Positions 44,022 through 57,624 of a stretch of 64,000 bases of DNA are shown one piece after another. Each line of letters opens with the position of its first letter. The stretch's first letter is position 1. Source of the stretch: Polychytrium aggregatum (taxonomy: Eukaryota; Chytridiomycota; Chytridiomycetes; Polychytriales); assembly GCF_025602895.1 (NCBI RefSeq), contig NW_026516364.1:1-64000 (forward strand). Direction: 5' to 3'. Below the pieces are notes generated by a model. It ran no database searches, was not told where the DNA came from, and was given only the letters and a program-made list of their open reading frames with translations. The position numbers and the translations under genes were made by a program.

Positions 44022-47000
44022 ATGGCATCGACACCCAAGAAAGCTGCCTCCAGCTTGATCAACGAGGACCAGTTTATCCATAACCTGGCCTCGTACATAC
44101 GCACGAACCACAAGGACTTCCTGGGCGACGAGTCTGCCTCGCCTCAGCCTGCTCCCGCATCTCCCACCAGCACCAGCACCAAGCCAGGCCTCAGCCGCCA
44201 CAAGTCCAATGCCTCGGCATCATCGGCGGCTTTGATGCGCCAGAACTCACTCAAGACCCTCGGCACCTCGCTTGCGGTGACGTCGGTCAACATCCTGACT
44301 TCGTACGGCGTGCCCACCATCTTTGGCTCCAAACCGAAAGATCACAGCCATCCACCCGCAACCTCAGCCGCTCTGCCAGAGGGCTATTCTCCCGATCCCT
44401 TCCCTCCCATCGGCACCGGCATTTCCTCTGCAATTACGCCACTTGCGTTCGCCCTCGATCCGTACCATCTGTCTACCATCGTCCGTCGCTTCGGTGCTTC
44501 CAAGCGGGTCCTTGACTACACCGCATCCAAAAGTGCCGCCGATTCTGGACCGACCGGCAGCGTCGACGCCGCCAGCAGTACCAACAACAGCAGCCAGCAG
44601 CCAGCCGACCGTGCCGAGGCTGGTGCTCTTCCAACAACCCTGATCGATGCATCCAAATCAGTCCAGGATCAGCCTTCCACAGCCCCCAAGAAGGATGGTC
44701 TGGCAGGTAGGTGCCATTCGCCGCTGCTGGAGATCGAGGCCTCTGAAGACAATCTGCGGTCGCTCCGCAGATTGTCTTGGGCTAACCGATATCGACTGTT
44801 GGGTCTTGCGCCTCTCGGGGCGAGGATTGCGTCCGTTGGACTGCAAACGTTTACCAGCACTCCGGCTTCATCGACTCTGCCCGTCGTCCGCGCCATCAGC
44901 TTGCCCTCGCATCCGGCTGCGCTGACCAGTCTGTCCGCTGTTGCTCATGTCCAGGTCCGACAATGTCCCGGTCGGCATCCAACGGGTCACGCGAGACGTC
45001 CAGAAAGAAGACCCCTCTGACGCCCGGGCAGGTCGAGGACGATTTGCTGTTCCTGTTCTGCTTCTTTGAGAAGCTTCGGACCCTGAAGCTCGCCAACGTT
45101 GCCCAGAAGCGCATCGCCGGGGTTGACTATGGGCAGCCTCCGGCCCTGGGCCTGGGGGCTTTCTCGAACCTCACGGGAGTCGAGCTCTACAAAGTCTCGC
45201 CGGCTCTGATTGTCGAGTGGGGCTGTCTTAGACCCAAGCTGCAGCACCTTGTGTGCGAGGGCAGCATCGAGGTGAGTCCTGCAGGCAGCCGCTGCTGGCT
45301 CTTCCAGTCGCGCTGTGGTCGCTGCTCGCTCTGGCGTTGTGATGGGGCCATTCGACCATCCTGGATCGCAGCCGGCCGACTGCCAATCGCGTGGCATCGG
45401 GCAACAATAAGCAGCACTTGGAAATTGCTTTGAAGTGATTGTGATCCTCCGGGCACCGAACTTTTGGACAGCCCCGCACTGGCTTTTTGAGCGGTTCAGC
45501 ACGGCTGGCTCGCTGTCGCATTGTCACTCACGCTGTCACTCACATTGCCACTCACATTGTCACTCACCACCGCCCCGACCAACTTTCCTTCGTCTCCCCA
45601 GAGCACCGATAGCCTCGTGGTCGCCTTGCAGGAAGCTGCGACGACGCTAACGGCCCCGATTCCCGACGAGTCACTCAAGACGGAGCATGTCGATCCCGCA
45701 CTCTTGCCCGCCTTGACGCATCTCAGCCTTGCAAAATGCTCGCTGCCATCTTTCTCGCCCGTCCTGGCCGACCACATCCCTGCTGCGAGCCACATCGACC
45801 TTAGCGAAAACTACCTTGAGGCTCTGCCACTTGCCTTGGCGCCGCTCACGCATCTCCAGGCGCTTTCCCTGAACTCCAACATCATCGCCTCGTTTCCCGA
45901 CAGCTTCGCCTCCAAGCTCACCGCACAGGGCGCATTCAGGAACTTGCAAATCCTCCTGCTCCGATCGAACTGCCTGGAAAGGCTTTCGGGGTTGGAGGCC
46001 TTCCAGGACAACCTGCGTGTCTTGGACTTGCGAGACAATCGCATCTGGGATGTGTACGAGCTGACCCGCGTTGGCAAGATGCGAAGGCTGGTTGACCTGC
46101 GGGTCGACGGCAACCCGCTGACAAAGACGGTATGTGTAGCCCAGGATTGCTCTGCACGATTCACTGCGACGGATAGACCCGGATCCGCAAAGTGTATCCT
46201 GTCCGGAGCCTGGCTGTGCACTGGATTATAGCCAGCAACAATGCTTGGCTGAGGCGGCCAGCAGCACTGCAGCTGCTTTAAAACCCACTGCCGCGGGAAA
46301 TCGGGGTGCAGCGCCCGACCGAGTGCCTTCTGCGGCGATAGACTCTGGGCTTACCTGCTCGACCCTGCGTATCCAGGACCGGTACCGCGTGAACATCTTC
46401 ACGTACTTTGACAGCCGTGCGCTCAACGTTGTGCTTGACGGAACGCTGCCCACCTCTGCCGAGCGCAAGCTGATCCAATCCAATCAAGCCGTCGTCGTTC
46501 GGGAATCTGTTGCCGTGGATGAAATCAACAGCAACCACAGCGATGCTGCGTCGGCGGCCCAGACCGCCAATACCAATGTCACAGATGGCGAGTCCCAGCC
46601 CCAGTCCCAGCCCCGGTTCACAGATGTTGCCAGCGCTACCCTGCTTGCCAAGCGCAAACTCAAGGGCCGGCTCAAGAACAAGGCGACAGCATCTGCGACC
46701 GCATCTGCGACTGGCTCGGCTGGACATCTTGAATCGGGTGCAGTTGACGGTCCCGAGACATCTGAAAAGCCTTCGAGAGGCACGTTTTCAGATGCCTCGT
46801 CGGACGCTCCCACAGAGGGCGGAAAGACCACCGACGAGACTTCCGAGCCCCGCTCTGTCGGGAACACCGAGCCTCACGACTTATTGGTCAGTCATCGGAA
46901 ACGGGCCGCCGGCCGCAAGCCCACCCGAGCCGACTCGCTGCCGCTCCCGCGCCGCCAGAGTGTCGACAGCACTGCTACCTCGCCAACCGGCCTGCTTCCG

Positions 47001-50000
47001 ACTATCTCTTTGTTTGCTCATCCTGGGCAGTTTGAGCCACTTCCGCCTGTCATCGAGCCCTCTGTCAGCCAGGGTGCGACTCACGATGCCCTCTCGATCA
47101 CCCAAGTCACGCCGGCAACTTCTCTCAGGGCAACTCCTGTTTCGAGCTTCGACGACAAGCACGTCTGGAAGCAGACCCTCGAGAAACTGGCCCTTCCAGC
47201 CAAGGATCTGCTCGATCCGGTTCCTTCTGAAGCGTCAAACCTATCGACGTCTCCACAGAGTCATTTCGACTCGCTTGTTGGAAGCCCACAGTCCCACCAT
47301 TCCTTAGTGCAAGGTGCACGTCATACCCGACAACCGAGCGCCGCCTCCCACACCAGCGACGCAGCAGCCGCCTCGGTTGACAAGTCGGCACCGGACACGG
47401 CAGTCTCGCAGTCTCCACCGCTCATTACCCCTCGAACATCGCAGGGGCTCAAGGCCGTTGGTCACTATCGTCGGCTCTACAGTTTGAATGAATCCACGGA
47501 CTCTGAGCATATCGTCATTGGCCAGAACGTTGCCAATGCCGCCGGTGCCGATAACCATTCGAGATCTCCACAGCGACAGGGGTCCGCGTTCCACCATGCA
47601 ACGGCAGCGCCTGATCCAGAGGTCGAGACTGGCAAGTCGCTGAGCGAACTCAAGATCACAATCAAGCCGCCGGCCTTCAAATCCTTCACCGTCAGCCTGC
47701 GCAACCCTGTGCTCCCCAGACGCAGCGATCTGACGGCGTTGTTGTCAGCGCAGCGACAAGAGAGTCTCCCCTCCGACACCGCTCGACCTCAGGCGGAATA
47801 TCCGGCAGCAGATGCACACGAAACCCGCAGCACCTCGACACCCACAATCGTGCTGGCTCGGCCACTGAGCAATCGACTGGTGTACACACCCTCGGGGACC
47901 GTTAAAGGCAGCAGTGCCGGCTCGCGCATGTACTCAGTCTTTGGCGACCGCGTCCGCTCGACCACGTCTGTGGCCGGCCGCCTGTCGTCGCATCTCGGGA
48001 CGGTCAAGAGCGCCGACCGCAACAGCAGCGACTCTGCAGCACTGCGCTCCTCGTCGGCATCCATTTACCAGCAGAGCTGGTCGCACGCATCCACAATTCC
48101 CTTCCTCAAGATGACCAACGCCTTGCATCTGTACCTCAAGATGCACGTTTTCAGTGCGCCCGGTGAGCGCCATCTGGCCTGGATTCCGCTCTCGTACATC
48201 CCCCAGCTGCCGCCCTTCATCAGCTCGAATCCTGCGCTGCTTGGCGGTGGTGCGGGAGGCGACAGCTCGGTTGCGGGCCAGAGCAACGCCTCAGGACAGG
48301 CATCTCCCAATCTCAGTGCCGCTGCGCCCTCGGCTTCGGCCAACACCAAGCCAAGAACCGGCGGCTGGCTTTCGTTCATGACGACCTCGGGCGCTGGCGG
48401 AGCGCCCAGCAACCGCAGCGCCACCGATATCAGCCCCAAGGTAATGAATGCCCTCATGACCATCAAGCCTTCAGAACGCCCGTGCTATCTCCTGTTGTCG
48501 GATGCGCATCTGTACATCTTTTCGCCGCTCGCCGCGTTCCCCTATCAGCCCGAGGATGCCAGCGATCCGTACGCTCAGCATCTCAAGAGGCAGAGCGAGC
48601 AGACCAATTACGACGATCCTTCCAAGTATCTCAATTTGATCTACAAGATCCCCTTTTCGTCGCTTGGCCGCCTCGATGTCGGACCTAACCGCCAGTACAT
48701 AACGGTGCACTTTCTCTACGCCGACTCCAAGGTGGGAACGGCCCTGCCTGCAAGTGGCTCGACTGCGATCAGCGCCAATCCTACAGGCGCTGTTGCCAGC
48801 ACCCCGTCGACAGCCATCGCGGCAGCTGCTGCATCGACTGCAGCCATAGGCGTTGCCGGCGTTGCAGGTGTCGCAGGCGTCGCCGGTGCCACTCTTGGGC
48901 TCTCAGCGAACCTTGTGTCGACCTCAGGCCCAAGCGTCCCGCAGCCCCAGCACCATGGACAGACTCCATTCACATCGCTTGTCCTCGTCACGCGCGACAA
49001 GGCCCTCACCAGCCAGATCCTGGACAACCTCATGCCGATCCTCTATGAAAGCGAGGGCACGGTCGCGGACCGAGTCAAGGGCCCGGACGGGCGAATCCGT
49101 ATCCTGAACCAGGATATCGAGTGGGCCGTCAAAGGCTACCTCGAGCGAGTGTTTTTCCGGCGAGGCGAGAAGGAGATGGATCTCGATCGAATCGGCGCAA
49201 TGCAGTATGCCGAGGACACCGAGTCTGGAGAGAATCCTTCGAGCGGCAGCACGGGCACGCCCAACGCAAGTCTGCCCAAGCCCACCGATGACTCGCCCAG
49301 AGCCAAGACCCCGGACGGCCTGCCACGATCCAAGACTCCGAGCGAATCGCCCGCATATCAAGCTCCGGCTACCGATATCGCCAAGAAGCCTACGAGCTGG
49401 ACACAGACCAAACTCATTCTCGACGACGAGCTCGATGCCGTTGTCAACGAAGCAGTCGAGTCCCTCAGCAAGGTCAGCTTTGATTTTGTCCGTCTCTATC
49501 AGCTTGTGGGCTATGCCGAGCTCAAGTTCCGGGATCCAGCAGTTGCATCTGCCGGAGCCAAGGCCACGACGCCTCGGCTTGAGTCGCTGTCGCTGCTGGG
49601 TACACAGGAGTACATCTACCTGGTCCGAGAGCGACTGGACGCCTGGCCTCCCCTCGTGTTCCCTCCTGAGATCACCTCGGCGCCCGGCGGAGCCGTGAAT
49701 GCCGCCATCGAGGACCTCAGCCCCGAGCTCAAGCACTCCAAGGGATGGGTTGTCGACATTGTCGGACACATCCACTCGGTCTACACGGCAGCTCGGGTCA
49801 GCAACATTGTCAAGGTCGAGCGATGGAGAAGCTGGCGCTGGACCGGTCGCGAGACCGTCCAGCAAGTCGGGGCAACGGGCAGCGACGCCGGCATGGTTCT
49901 AATGAACGGCGGCATCGGGTCGCTCGAATGGAACACGATCACCGCCAAGGCGGCCGAGACCCAAGTGAAGAGATTGCCTCTGGGGCGCAGCAAACTCCAG

Positions 50001-50420
50001 GGCACACAGAACTATCTCTTGATCGAAGGCAACGCTGCCGGCTGGGGCTGGTGGGTGCGCATTACTTTTGCGCTGCCTCTGGCGGGCTCGAACTCGGGCG
50101 GCAGCAAGCGGTTTTGGTGGGATCTGTTCTTCTCGACGCTCAATTCGGCAAACGAGTTCCTGGCGTTTGTGGCCAACCTGCGGGGATCCAAGCCGGACTG
50201 CGAGCCCGAAACCCTGCCGGTGCTTGATGCTGAGACCACAGCCCAAGCCGCGGACGACCGCGACCACGATGATACCTCTTTCCCCGCCAACACAGATGCC
50301 GAGACCGACGGCGCTGCATCAGGAAGCCCCGAGAGCCAGCCTCGATTCGATCCGCGGCCATCGTGGGAACTGGATCTGCGCCCCGACGGCGTTGCTTTTG
50401 TTATTGGCGATGACGCCTGA
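44022..50420 (+). CDS. STK11IP: STK11IP (LIP1)-like leucine-rich-repeat protein with PH-like domains
   Basis: Multi-exon at the 5' end, then one long exon from about 46375 to 50420. The N-terminus (MASTPKKAASSLINEDQFIH) is followed by a Ser-rich segment. The LRR block spans several exons: EKLRTLKLANVAQKRIAG, LKLQHLVCEGSIE-like PKLQHLVCEGSIE, LPALTHLSLAKCSLPSF, ASHIDLSENYLEALPLAL, LTHLQALSLNSNIIASF, LQILLLRSNCLERLSGLEAF, LRVLDLRDNRIWDVYEL and LVDLRVDGNPLTKT. RYRVNIFTYFDSRALNVVLD then gives the cap, very like the human STK11IP order. The long C-terminal part is Ser-rich, with two probable PH-like parts (NALHLYLKMHVF...; RPCYLLLSDAHLYIFSPLAA). STK11IP binds the LKB1 kinase and acts at lysosomes in animals; the fungal role is not established. 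A GVAGVAGVAGVAGA run lies near 48850-48890. Confidence 0.75.
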
Positions 50421-50794
50421 GTTTTGGCAGTCGATATTGCGCGCAGTGCTGTGTCCCGGGGCTACCGCCGAGTGTCAGTTTCAGTTTCCCGTTTCCGCCA
50501 CCGTTTCCGTTGCACTCTTTGTCTGTATCGCATATCCCTCTGCGCTTCCGATTCCATGTCTCTCCGCGGTCGATCGCTTTACTCAGTATCTGCTTGTTTC
50601 TTGTTTCTTTCTTCTTTCTCTCTTTGTTCTACCCGCGCGCATCACAACGTCAAGAAATGGACCGGGACACCCGGACAGAGTTTCCACAGTGGCCTTCTTT
50701 GGATCCCGAACGCGCATGTGTGCATGTATTCAGGACGCAAACAGCGTGAACACTGGCCCGAGCCGCCAGACGCCATCCTTTCGCTTGGTGGATG
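50421..50794. other. Convergent 3' region, STK11IP-like / MINDY4
   Basis: 374 bases between two facing stop codons; pyrimidine-rich DNA with TTTC-type runs near 50590-50630. No gene was recognised. Confidence 0.45.
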
Positions 50795-53700
50795 CTACAA
50801 GATCGGATCGTATCCGTTCCAGGAGATGGTGCTTCCAGGCCACTTTGTTCGGATGCAGTGCTCAAGCGGCGGCACGAGATCGCCTTCCAGGGAGCGCCGC
50901 GGAGCCGTCGCCGTCGGCGGACTGTTTAGCGAGACGGTAAGCACAATCTCCTGGTCCTGGTTGGCCAAGCCGTCGTAGTAAGTCAGATCAAAGACCTTCA
51001 GCGCCGGCGGCCCACCCGTGCTTGACGGCGATGTCTTGATGAGGAGCCCGCGATCTGTTGAGAACAGCACGGTGAAGTGCGACTCGGAGGAGACTACAAA
51101 GATAGGGTAGATGGGGTGCTTGAGATACTCGCCGACCTGTGGCCGCAACGGAAATCAGGGTCAGTCGAGCTGCGCCCACATGCATTCGCCGGGCAGTCGC
51201 TTGGATCTGGACCCATGAGGGACGCACATCATGAATGCGATGCCACCGACCTTGATGGAGCCGTAGTGTTCAAACAGAGTGAGGAAGCCGAACTGGCACG
51301 GTCGCTTGATGCCCTTGAGGATCTTGTATTCGTCGAGGTTGTAGTCGCCGTCGAATACGTTCGAGGTCGCTTGTCCAAGCAGGATCAAGTTGACCATTTC
51401 CTGGTGGCAGCAGGTCATGTCAGCCAATGCCCGCACAGCCTCGCAGCCAACCAGGCAGGGCAGGGCAGAGACTCGGACTCAGGGCAGAAGATACTCACCT
51501 GCGTGCAGTATCCGTGCTTGCCAATGAGACGGGACTCTCGCTCATCCATGTCTTCGTCTCGGATGGTCTCAACACCGCGGCTGAGAATCACAGAATAGAG
51601 GAGCTGGATGATGCCGTGCTGGCCAGGATCGTTGACTGTGAACTGGAAAGTGCCGCCATATCGGTAAGCAAGCAGATCCATTTCCAGCCTCGAGCCCTGA
51701 GTCGCTCGAATGAGTCGCCTGAGAAGCCCTCCGCCCTGCTGGCCAGTCACACTCACGCTGCCAATGCTTTCGGTGATGAATTCACGCAGAGTGTTGAGGT
51801 CGGAGAACTCGTGGAGCTCGAGGTTCTCGGTGATGCCGTCGGGCAGATATCGATCAGAGCCGATGGCGGTGTTGGTTGCAGCAAGCCCCAGCCGTGCGTT
51901 TGGTTTGTAGAGAGCGACAACCGCTCTCCGGTGGCGAAGACCTCCGGCCTGCCACAGGATCTCAGTGATGCCCTCGATCAAGGCCGTCCGGCAGTTGACA
52001 AATGTGGGGCGAAGTCGCCCGGACCTGCGAATAAATAGTCAGAGAGTTGGGATTCTGGTACCTCTGCGAATGCACGTTCAGGAGGAAGGCCGCTGAATGT
52101 GACCCTGTGGGAACAGGCGTTCCAGAGGCGACAGGATGTGTCGGCATTGTACCTACCGGGTCGCCGAGCCGTGCTCCGAGAACATGAGGTGCTTGAGCAC
52201 CAGTGCCTGGACTGCGGCGAGCAGCCCGCATGGACCGCCCTGAGAAGCGAGTATTAGCGACTGCCGGCCCGCTCCAGACAGGCAGACCGATATGCCGCCG
52301 ACGCCCGTCGATTGGTTGGCTCCTTCTCATGGGCGACTCACCTTGGACTGAACTAATCCATACGCCAGATCCGCCACCGACGTGTTGAAGACAAAGCCTT
52401 TGCCCTTCCACTCCTCTGTGAAGGTTGCGCGGCCTTTCTCTCCTGGAAAGACCAGGCACCGCAGAGCGAGGGCCCGCTGCGTCGTGATGAGCTTGCCGCG
52501 AGCGCCGACGCTGGTAGAGAAGCCGGCCAGGAAGCTGCCGGCGTTTCCGTCTTCTTCCGCCGTGAGATCCAGCTCGACGAGGTCGTCCAGAACCCGCACG
52601 TCCCCTTTGCTTTGGACACCCTTCGTGCTGCGATCCGAAAACGCCCTGGGACCTTCTGACTTTGGCGTGTCGGAGGAGTCTTCGTTTGACGACAGCCTGA
52701 CGTGCGAGCGGCCCTGCTTTGACGGCAGAGGCGGGGTGCCCAAGCTGCTGCCGATGGTCTGTGCTTTGGCGCTGGCGGCGACCTTGGCCCTTGGGCCGGC
52801 TTCTCGAGTATTGGACTCCTTTTTGGGGGCGACCATGCGTGGATTCTGGTTGTCGAAGGTGCCGAGCAAGTCGATGTTCTTGATAGTGCGAGAATCGATG
52901 CGGTCGCGTTCGTCGGTAGTGGTGGTGGCGGTGCCTTGGAGAGACTTTAGCAGAGTCTCACTCGCCGTGGGGGGCCTGCGACTGGCTACGCTCTGCTTCT
53001 CGATGGGCGAATTGGAGGGCTCCGATATCGTAAAGGCCACGGACGGCTTCCGCTGGGCGTACTTTTCGTCGGCCTCGGTCTCGGAGGCAAACTCGTGCTT
53101 GGAGAGGCGGGTGCGTAAATAATTGACGATGATGTCGATGAAGGATTTGAAGGGAGATTCTGAAGGAGATGCCGATGGCGCACCACCCGAGCGGGTTTGA
53201 CACGGAGCAGGCCGATGAGCCCAACGAAAGCATGGATATGCAGAAAGAGAGCGTGAGCATTATGCCATTTGATAGACTGCCATACTACCAGCGCGAGACA
53301 TCCTCTCTGGCTTCCAGGGGCCTGGGAATCGGTGGGTGCGGCTGCACTCGGCTTGCTCACCAGACTGAATGTTCTGCTTGACGAGCTTGACGATGCCGAG
53401 ATTCTTCACAAGCTCAGAGCGACTGGACACGAGATGTTCCTTCTGCACAGCACCGTTCGTTCCCGCGAGCACGTCCGCAGCACCCATCGGGATCGGGAGA
53501 AGTGAGAAGGAGCGAATGATGGACGGAGCACCGAAACAAATTCACGGAACTGGATTGCTCTAATCCTCACCTGTCCTTCGTCCACGACGAGTACATCCAA
53601 AGTGCGCTTGTATCCTTTTGAAGCCAGATATTCCCGAACCAGTGCCGAGCCCAAGACCTCGGTCCATTCGTATGAGCTCAAGTCCCTCTTGGGGCCGCTT

Positions 53701-53885
53701 CCAGTTTGCCGTGGCGGAGCCGTTTCAGGACGGGCTAAGGTCGACGTTCGAGATGGAGCAAAAGCCGAGCTGGCGCTCTTGGCCCGCGACGCCGGGGGTG
53801 CGGTTGCTGGTCGATGGGCGTCGTTCGACATTGCGGAGCGGGTCTTGCGAGATTGACGTCGAGTCGAGGACGGAGAGCGCATCAT
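50795..53885 (-). CDS. MINDY4: MINDY4-type (FAM188B) K48-ubiquitin-selective deubiquitinase
   Basis: Multi-exon. The N-terminal exon (from 53885) contains [20 protein letters not shown], which matches the LisH-like start of MINDY4. After a Ser/Lys-rich linker the catalytic domain begins: [20 protein letters not shown] then LVQSK, spliced to [20 protein letters not shown]. The catalytic cysteine codon is at 52230-52228. [55 protein letters not shown] then [14 protein letters not shown], and [10 protein letters not shown] follow. Next come [53 protein letters not shown] (catalytic His), [15 protein letters not shown] and the signature end [24 protein letters not shown] enzymes trim K48-linked ubiquitin chains. 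All core residues are present, so it should be active. It diverges from the dihydroxyacetone kinase gene. Confidence 0.93.
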
Positions 53886-54486
53886 TGTGCATCAAAAGAG
53901 ACGGGCTCGAAGCGCCGGATCGGGTACAGATGATAGGGCAGCGTATTGTGCGGGAGGGTGGAAAGCCCAGGGATTCGCCGGCCTCGGAGCTCCCAACAAA
54001 ATGGCGGTCAGTGCAGAGCCCCAAAGGAAGCGGGCCCACTCTTCGCCCTGCCGTCATATGGGCCCAGCCAACGGCACAAGCTCTCTACAAGCGCCCCGAG
54101 GGTCTGCTTGGGATCTCGGTGATGTCATCGCCGAGGTATGTGATAGGCATCGGCAGCGAGGAGGGCAAGACAGCAATAGATCGGGGGCATGGTGCAGCGG
54201 GATTGGCCTCGCCAGAGCATTGAAAATCCAATGGGACGCATCGTCTCTCTCAAGCAAAGCACGCCGTAGCTGGAACCATATCATGCACTTGGCCGAATGG
54301 GTTGGATCATGTTCTCAGATATCTGGCTCACATCGTCCCATCGGCCATGTCCATCGCAACAGCGCCAGGGTCACGCGTTCAGCAAGCCAAGGGTCGCAGT
54401 GCCAGCTCCTGTTCTTCAACCCAATCCAATCCGCCCAACCTGTCCAGCCCGTTCAGCCCGTCCAGCACACCGCCCACGCCCGTCCC
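53886..54486. promoter_or_regulatory. Divergent promoter, MINDY4 / dihydroxyacetone kinase
   Basis: About 600 bases between opposite starts. A plus-strand open frame crosses it but has no motif. The last 60 bases before 54487 are C-rich with CCAACC/CCCGTCC units. Confidence 0.4.
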
Positions 54487-57400
54487 ATGAGTTCTGGAAA
54501 GAAGCTGATCAATCTCCCTGCAAAGGTATGCGGCGGGCTGATCGCGGGAGAGCTGTTATTCCGGCTGGTCATGCTGCTTCCGCGCTCGCACAGGTCGTCG
54601 ATGAGTCCCTGGCTGGGCTGGTCGCAGGAAACCCTGGTCTTGTTCTGGATGCAGAGAACAGAGGTATGTTGCCGTGTATGCAGCGATGCCTCTTGCGAGC
54701 ACTCGGGCAGCGTCGGGCCCGTCAAATGGACATCTAACATGGCATGCGGCGTTGTCTGCACTCGCTCCGATGCAGTCGTTCGCCTCAAGAAGAAGCGGAA
54801 CCAAGTGGCCCTCATCTCTGGTGGCGGGAGCGGACACGAGCCTGCTCATGCTGGATTCGTCGGCGACGGAGTGCTTTCGGCAGCCGTCTGTGGCGACGTC
54901 TTTGCCTCGCCGAGCGCCAAGCAAGTCCTGGCCGCAATCGAGGGCAGCAACAACGGCAGTGGGGCCCTTTTGATCGTGAAGAATTACACAGGTGAGGGCA
55001 TGCAATCCCTGGGCACCTTAATGTGCTTTCCGCTGTCTTGCGCATGCCGCATGGGTCTATCCTAACAAGAGCTGCCTGGTCTGCACCGTCTCCATCGGCG
55101 AACGCCTTCACCCCGATATACCAGGCGACCGCCTCCAGTTTGGCAAAGCCGGCGAACGGGCCAAGCAAAGGGGTATCGATGTCGAGCTTGTCGTTGTTGC
55201 AGACGACTGCGCGATCCCAAGAAGCATGCTTGGTGCAGGCCGGCGAGGTCTCAGCGGCACTCTCTTTGGTGAGCAACCGATGTTTTGATAGCCGGATGCT
55301 GTGGCATGCGATTTGGGCAGGCGAGAGTGCTCGTCCTGCGACTGACTTGCCACCGTTGCCGGGCCAGTGCACAAGATTGCTGGGGCTGCGGCCTACACCG
55401 GGTAAGCTGATGCATGCACTCAAGCGCCCCTGACGAGAGCGACAGCGCTCCCGTGCTGCATCAGATAACGGCCGAATGAATAGCCGTTTGACTCGTTTGA
55501 CTCGTTTGACTCGATATCCTCATTGACTCGTTTGATCCACCATTGGCCCCATTTGTCATCAGTCTCTCTCTCAAAGAAGTCGGGTCCGTCGCCCGAGCTG
55601 TTTCGGCCAACGTCGGCACTGTGGGCGTGGCCCTGACGCCCTGCAGCATTCCGGGCAAAAGCCCCACCTTTTCGATCCTGCCCGACAATATGGAGCTTGG
55701 ACTTGGTCAGTACACCATACAGGACATGCTACTGCATCCAAGGCAGCTGCATATCATCAGCCCTGCTTTACTGGACCTTGAAGAGCTGGAGAGCGATTGG
55801 CTGAATGATCGTGAAGCGCTTCCCTCACACTTTCGGCCGCTCGAACATCACCAGGAATCCACGGCGAATCGGGCTTGCAGAGCGTGCCTCTGGCATCGGC
55901 CAAAGAAGTTGCCCGAGCTTGTCTTGACATGGTCCTATCCCAGGACAGCAATCGACAGTATCTCCACGTTCCCGAGCAAGGACAAGTTGCCCTGCTGGTC
56001 AACAATCTCGGAGGGACAACGAACCTGGAGGTATGCAGGAATGGAACAGGCCGAGCACAGGACCTCCGCCAGCACTGCAGACCGCTCATTCTTCCTCAAA
56101 TGGCTTCAGCTTGGCATCTTGGTCAACGAGGCTCTCCAATATCTGGGTAAGCCGGAATGACAGACGATATGGAATCGCTGTGGAGCACGGATCTATCTTG
56201 TCACTGACGATGCGCGGGGCAATTCCCACAGCCTCCAAGTCCATCCGCGTTGCCAGGGTTTACAGCGGCGCTATGATGACAAGTCTGGAGATGTGCGGTG
56301 TATCGTTTTCGATCCTCAACATCCCACCAGAGCATGTAAAAACGTGGATGGAGTACCTGGACTTGCCTGTGAGCTGTTCGGGCTGGCCACGGATCGTGTG
56401 CGATGAGCATGGTCGATTCGATCTCCAAAATCCTGTGTTGGCGAGCCATTTGGCTGTCCACGCAGCCAAGGGCGTCCCCACCAAGCCCTTCGACCCGGTT
56501 CAGAGCATCGAAGGTATGGCTTGGCATGCACTCCAGCGTCAGTTCTTGGCGCTGTGCTCCTCCGGCAAGGCATTGGCTGCCGAGTCGCCTGACTGGTTGC
56601 GAATCATTGAACAGAATCGTTCCCACACTCTTTGCCCACAGGTGTGCTCTTTGCAAAGGCTGTAGCTGCCGCATGTCATGTCCTCATCGAAGCTGAGCCC
56701 AAGCTCACGAGCTATGACCAGATCGCAGGTGACGGAGACTGCGGCCTGAGCTTCCGCAAAGGCGCCGAAGCCATACTGGCGCAACTGCACCATTCGCAGG
56801 AGCCGCCTCAGGTTAGCTCCTCCATTCCCTTTGACCGCCCTGGTGATGCTCTGGCTCAGCTGAGCTATGTGATCGAAGACCAAATGGGTGGCAGCTCTGG
56901 CGCCCTGCTCTGGTGAGTATCGGGCAGGAATGTGCTGTCCACACGAACGCCCATCCATACAGCAGTCGATATTTCCATCGCCATGCCAATTCCTACGTCA
57001 ATTCCTACGTCAATTCGCCCACGACCGACTAACGGTTGCGTATTACTCCGTCTGCAGTATTTTCCTTGATACAGCCTCAAACTGGTTCCTCAACTCAGCG
57101 AGCGACAACGACAGCAGCCGCCTTCTCTGGCCACGCGCAGTCAAGGTAACCAGTCGCCTCAGCACACTGGATGCTCAGATCTTCCCCGGCTCCTCCGTAA
57201 CTGCCCCGCTTATTCCCTCTGCCCGATTCGGCTGTACAGGAGGGTGTCGACGCAATCCGACTCTATGGAGGTGCCTCGGTTGGTGATCGCACTTTGGTCG
57301 ATGCCCTCGTTCCCCTCTCGCAGAGTTTGCTTGATACAGTCGCACACGCAAGCATTCGTGAAAGCCTCGACGAGGCCGAGGCAGCAACTGTCCGCGGTGC

Positions 57401-57551
57401 CGATAGCACTGCCGCGATGGGGGCCCGCAAAGGCCGAAGCAGCTACATCAACACCGAGCGACTCAAGGGCACGCCCGATCCTGGCGCCGAAGCCATCAAG
57501 TTGATGGTCCAAGCCATCGTCCGCTCCTTGAAGGACAACCTCGACGACTGA
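54487..57551 (+). CDS. DAK1: Dihydroxyacetone kinase (ATP-dependent, DhaK-DhaL fusion)
   Basis: Many short exons. Exon 1 (54487-54525) gives [13 protein letters not shown], spliced in phase to [20 protein letters not shown]. The DhaK domain continues with [101 protein letters not shown] and GIHGESGL. The His codon at 55860-55862 is the residue that binds the substrate carbonyl. [20 protein letters not shown] follows, then the DhaL domain: [18 protein letters not shown] (acidic residues that hold Mg-ATP), [30 protein letters not shown] and [20 protein letters not shown]. It ends SLKDNLDD. The enzyme phosphorylates dihydroxyacetone in glycerol and methanol metabolism in the cytosol. Catalytic parts are intact. 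The transposon begins 57 bases after the stop codon. Confidence 0.93.
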
Positions 57552-57607
57552 GCGGACGGCCGATCACTCAGTGGAGCTACCACAGCAGAGGACATGTACA
57601 CTTTATT

Positions 57608-57624
57608 CAGAAAAAAACGGGACA
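57608..57624 (+). repeat. Left terminal inverted repeat
   Basis: CAGAAAAAAACGGGACA pairs with the inverted copy at 61071-61087, with two mismatches near the outer edge. It overlaps a stem-loop (57615-57636). Confidence 0.8.
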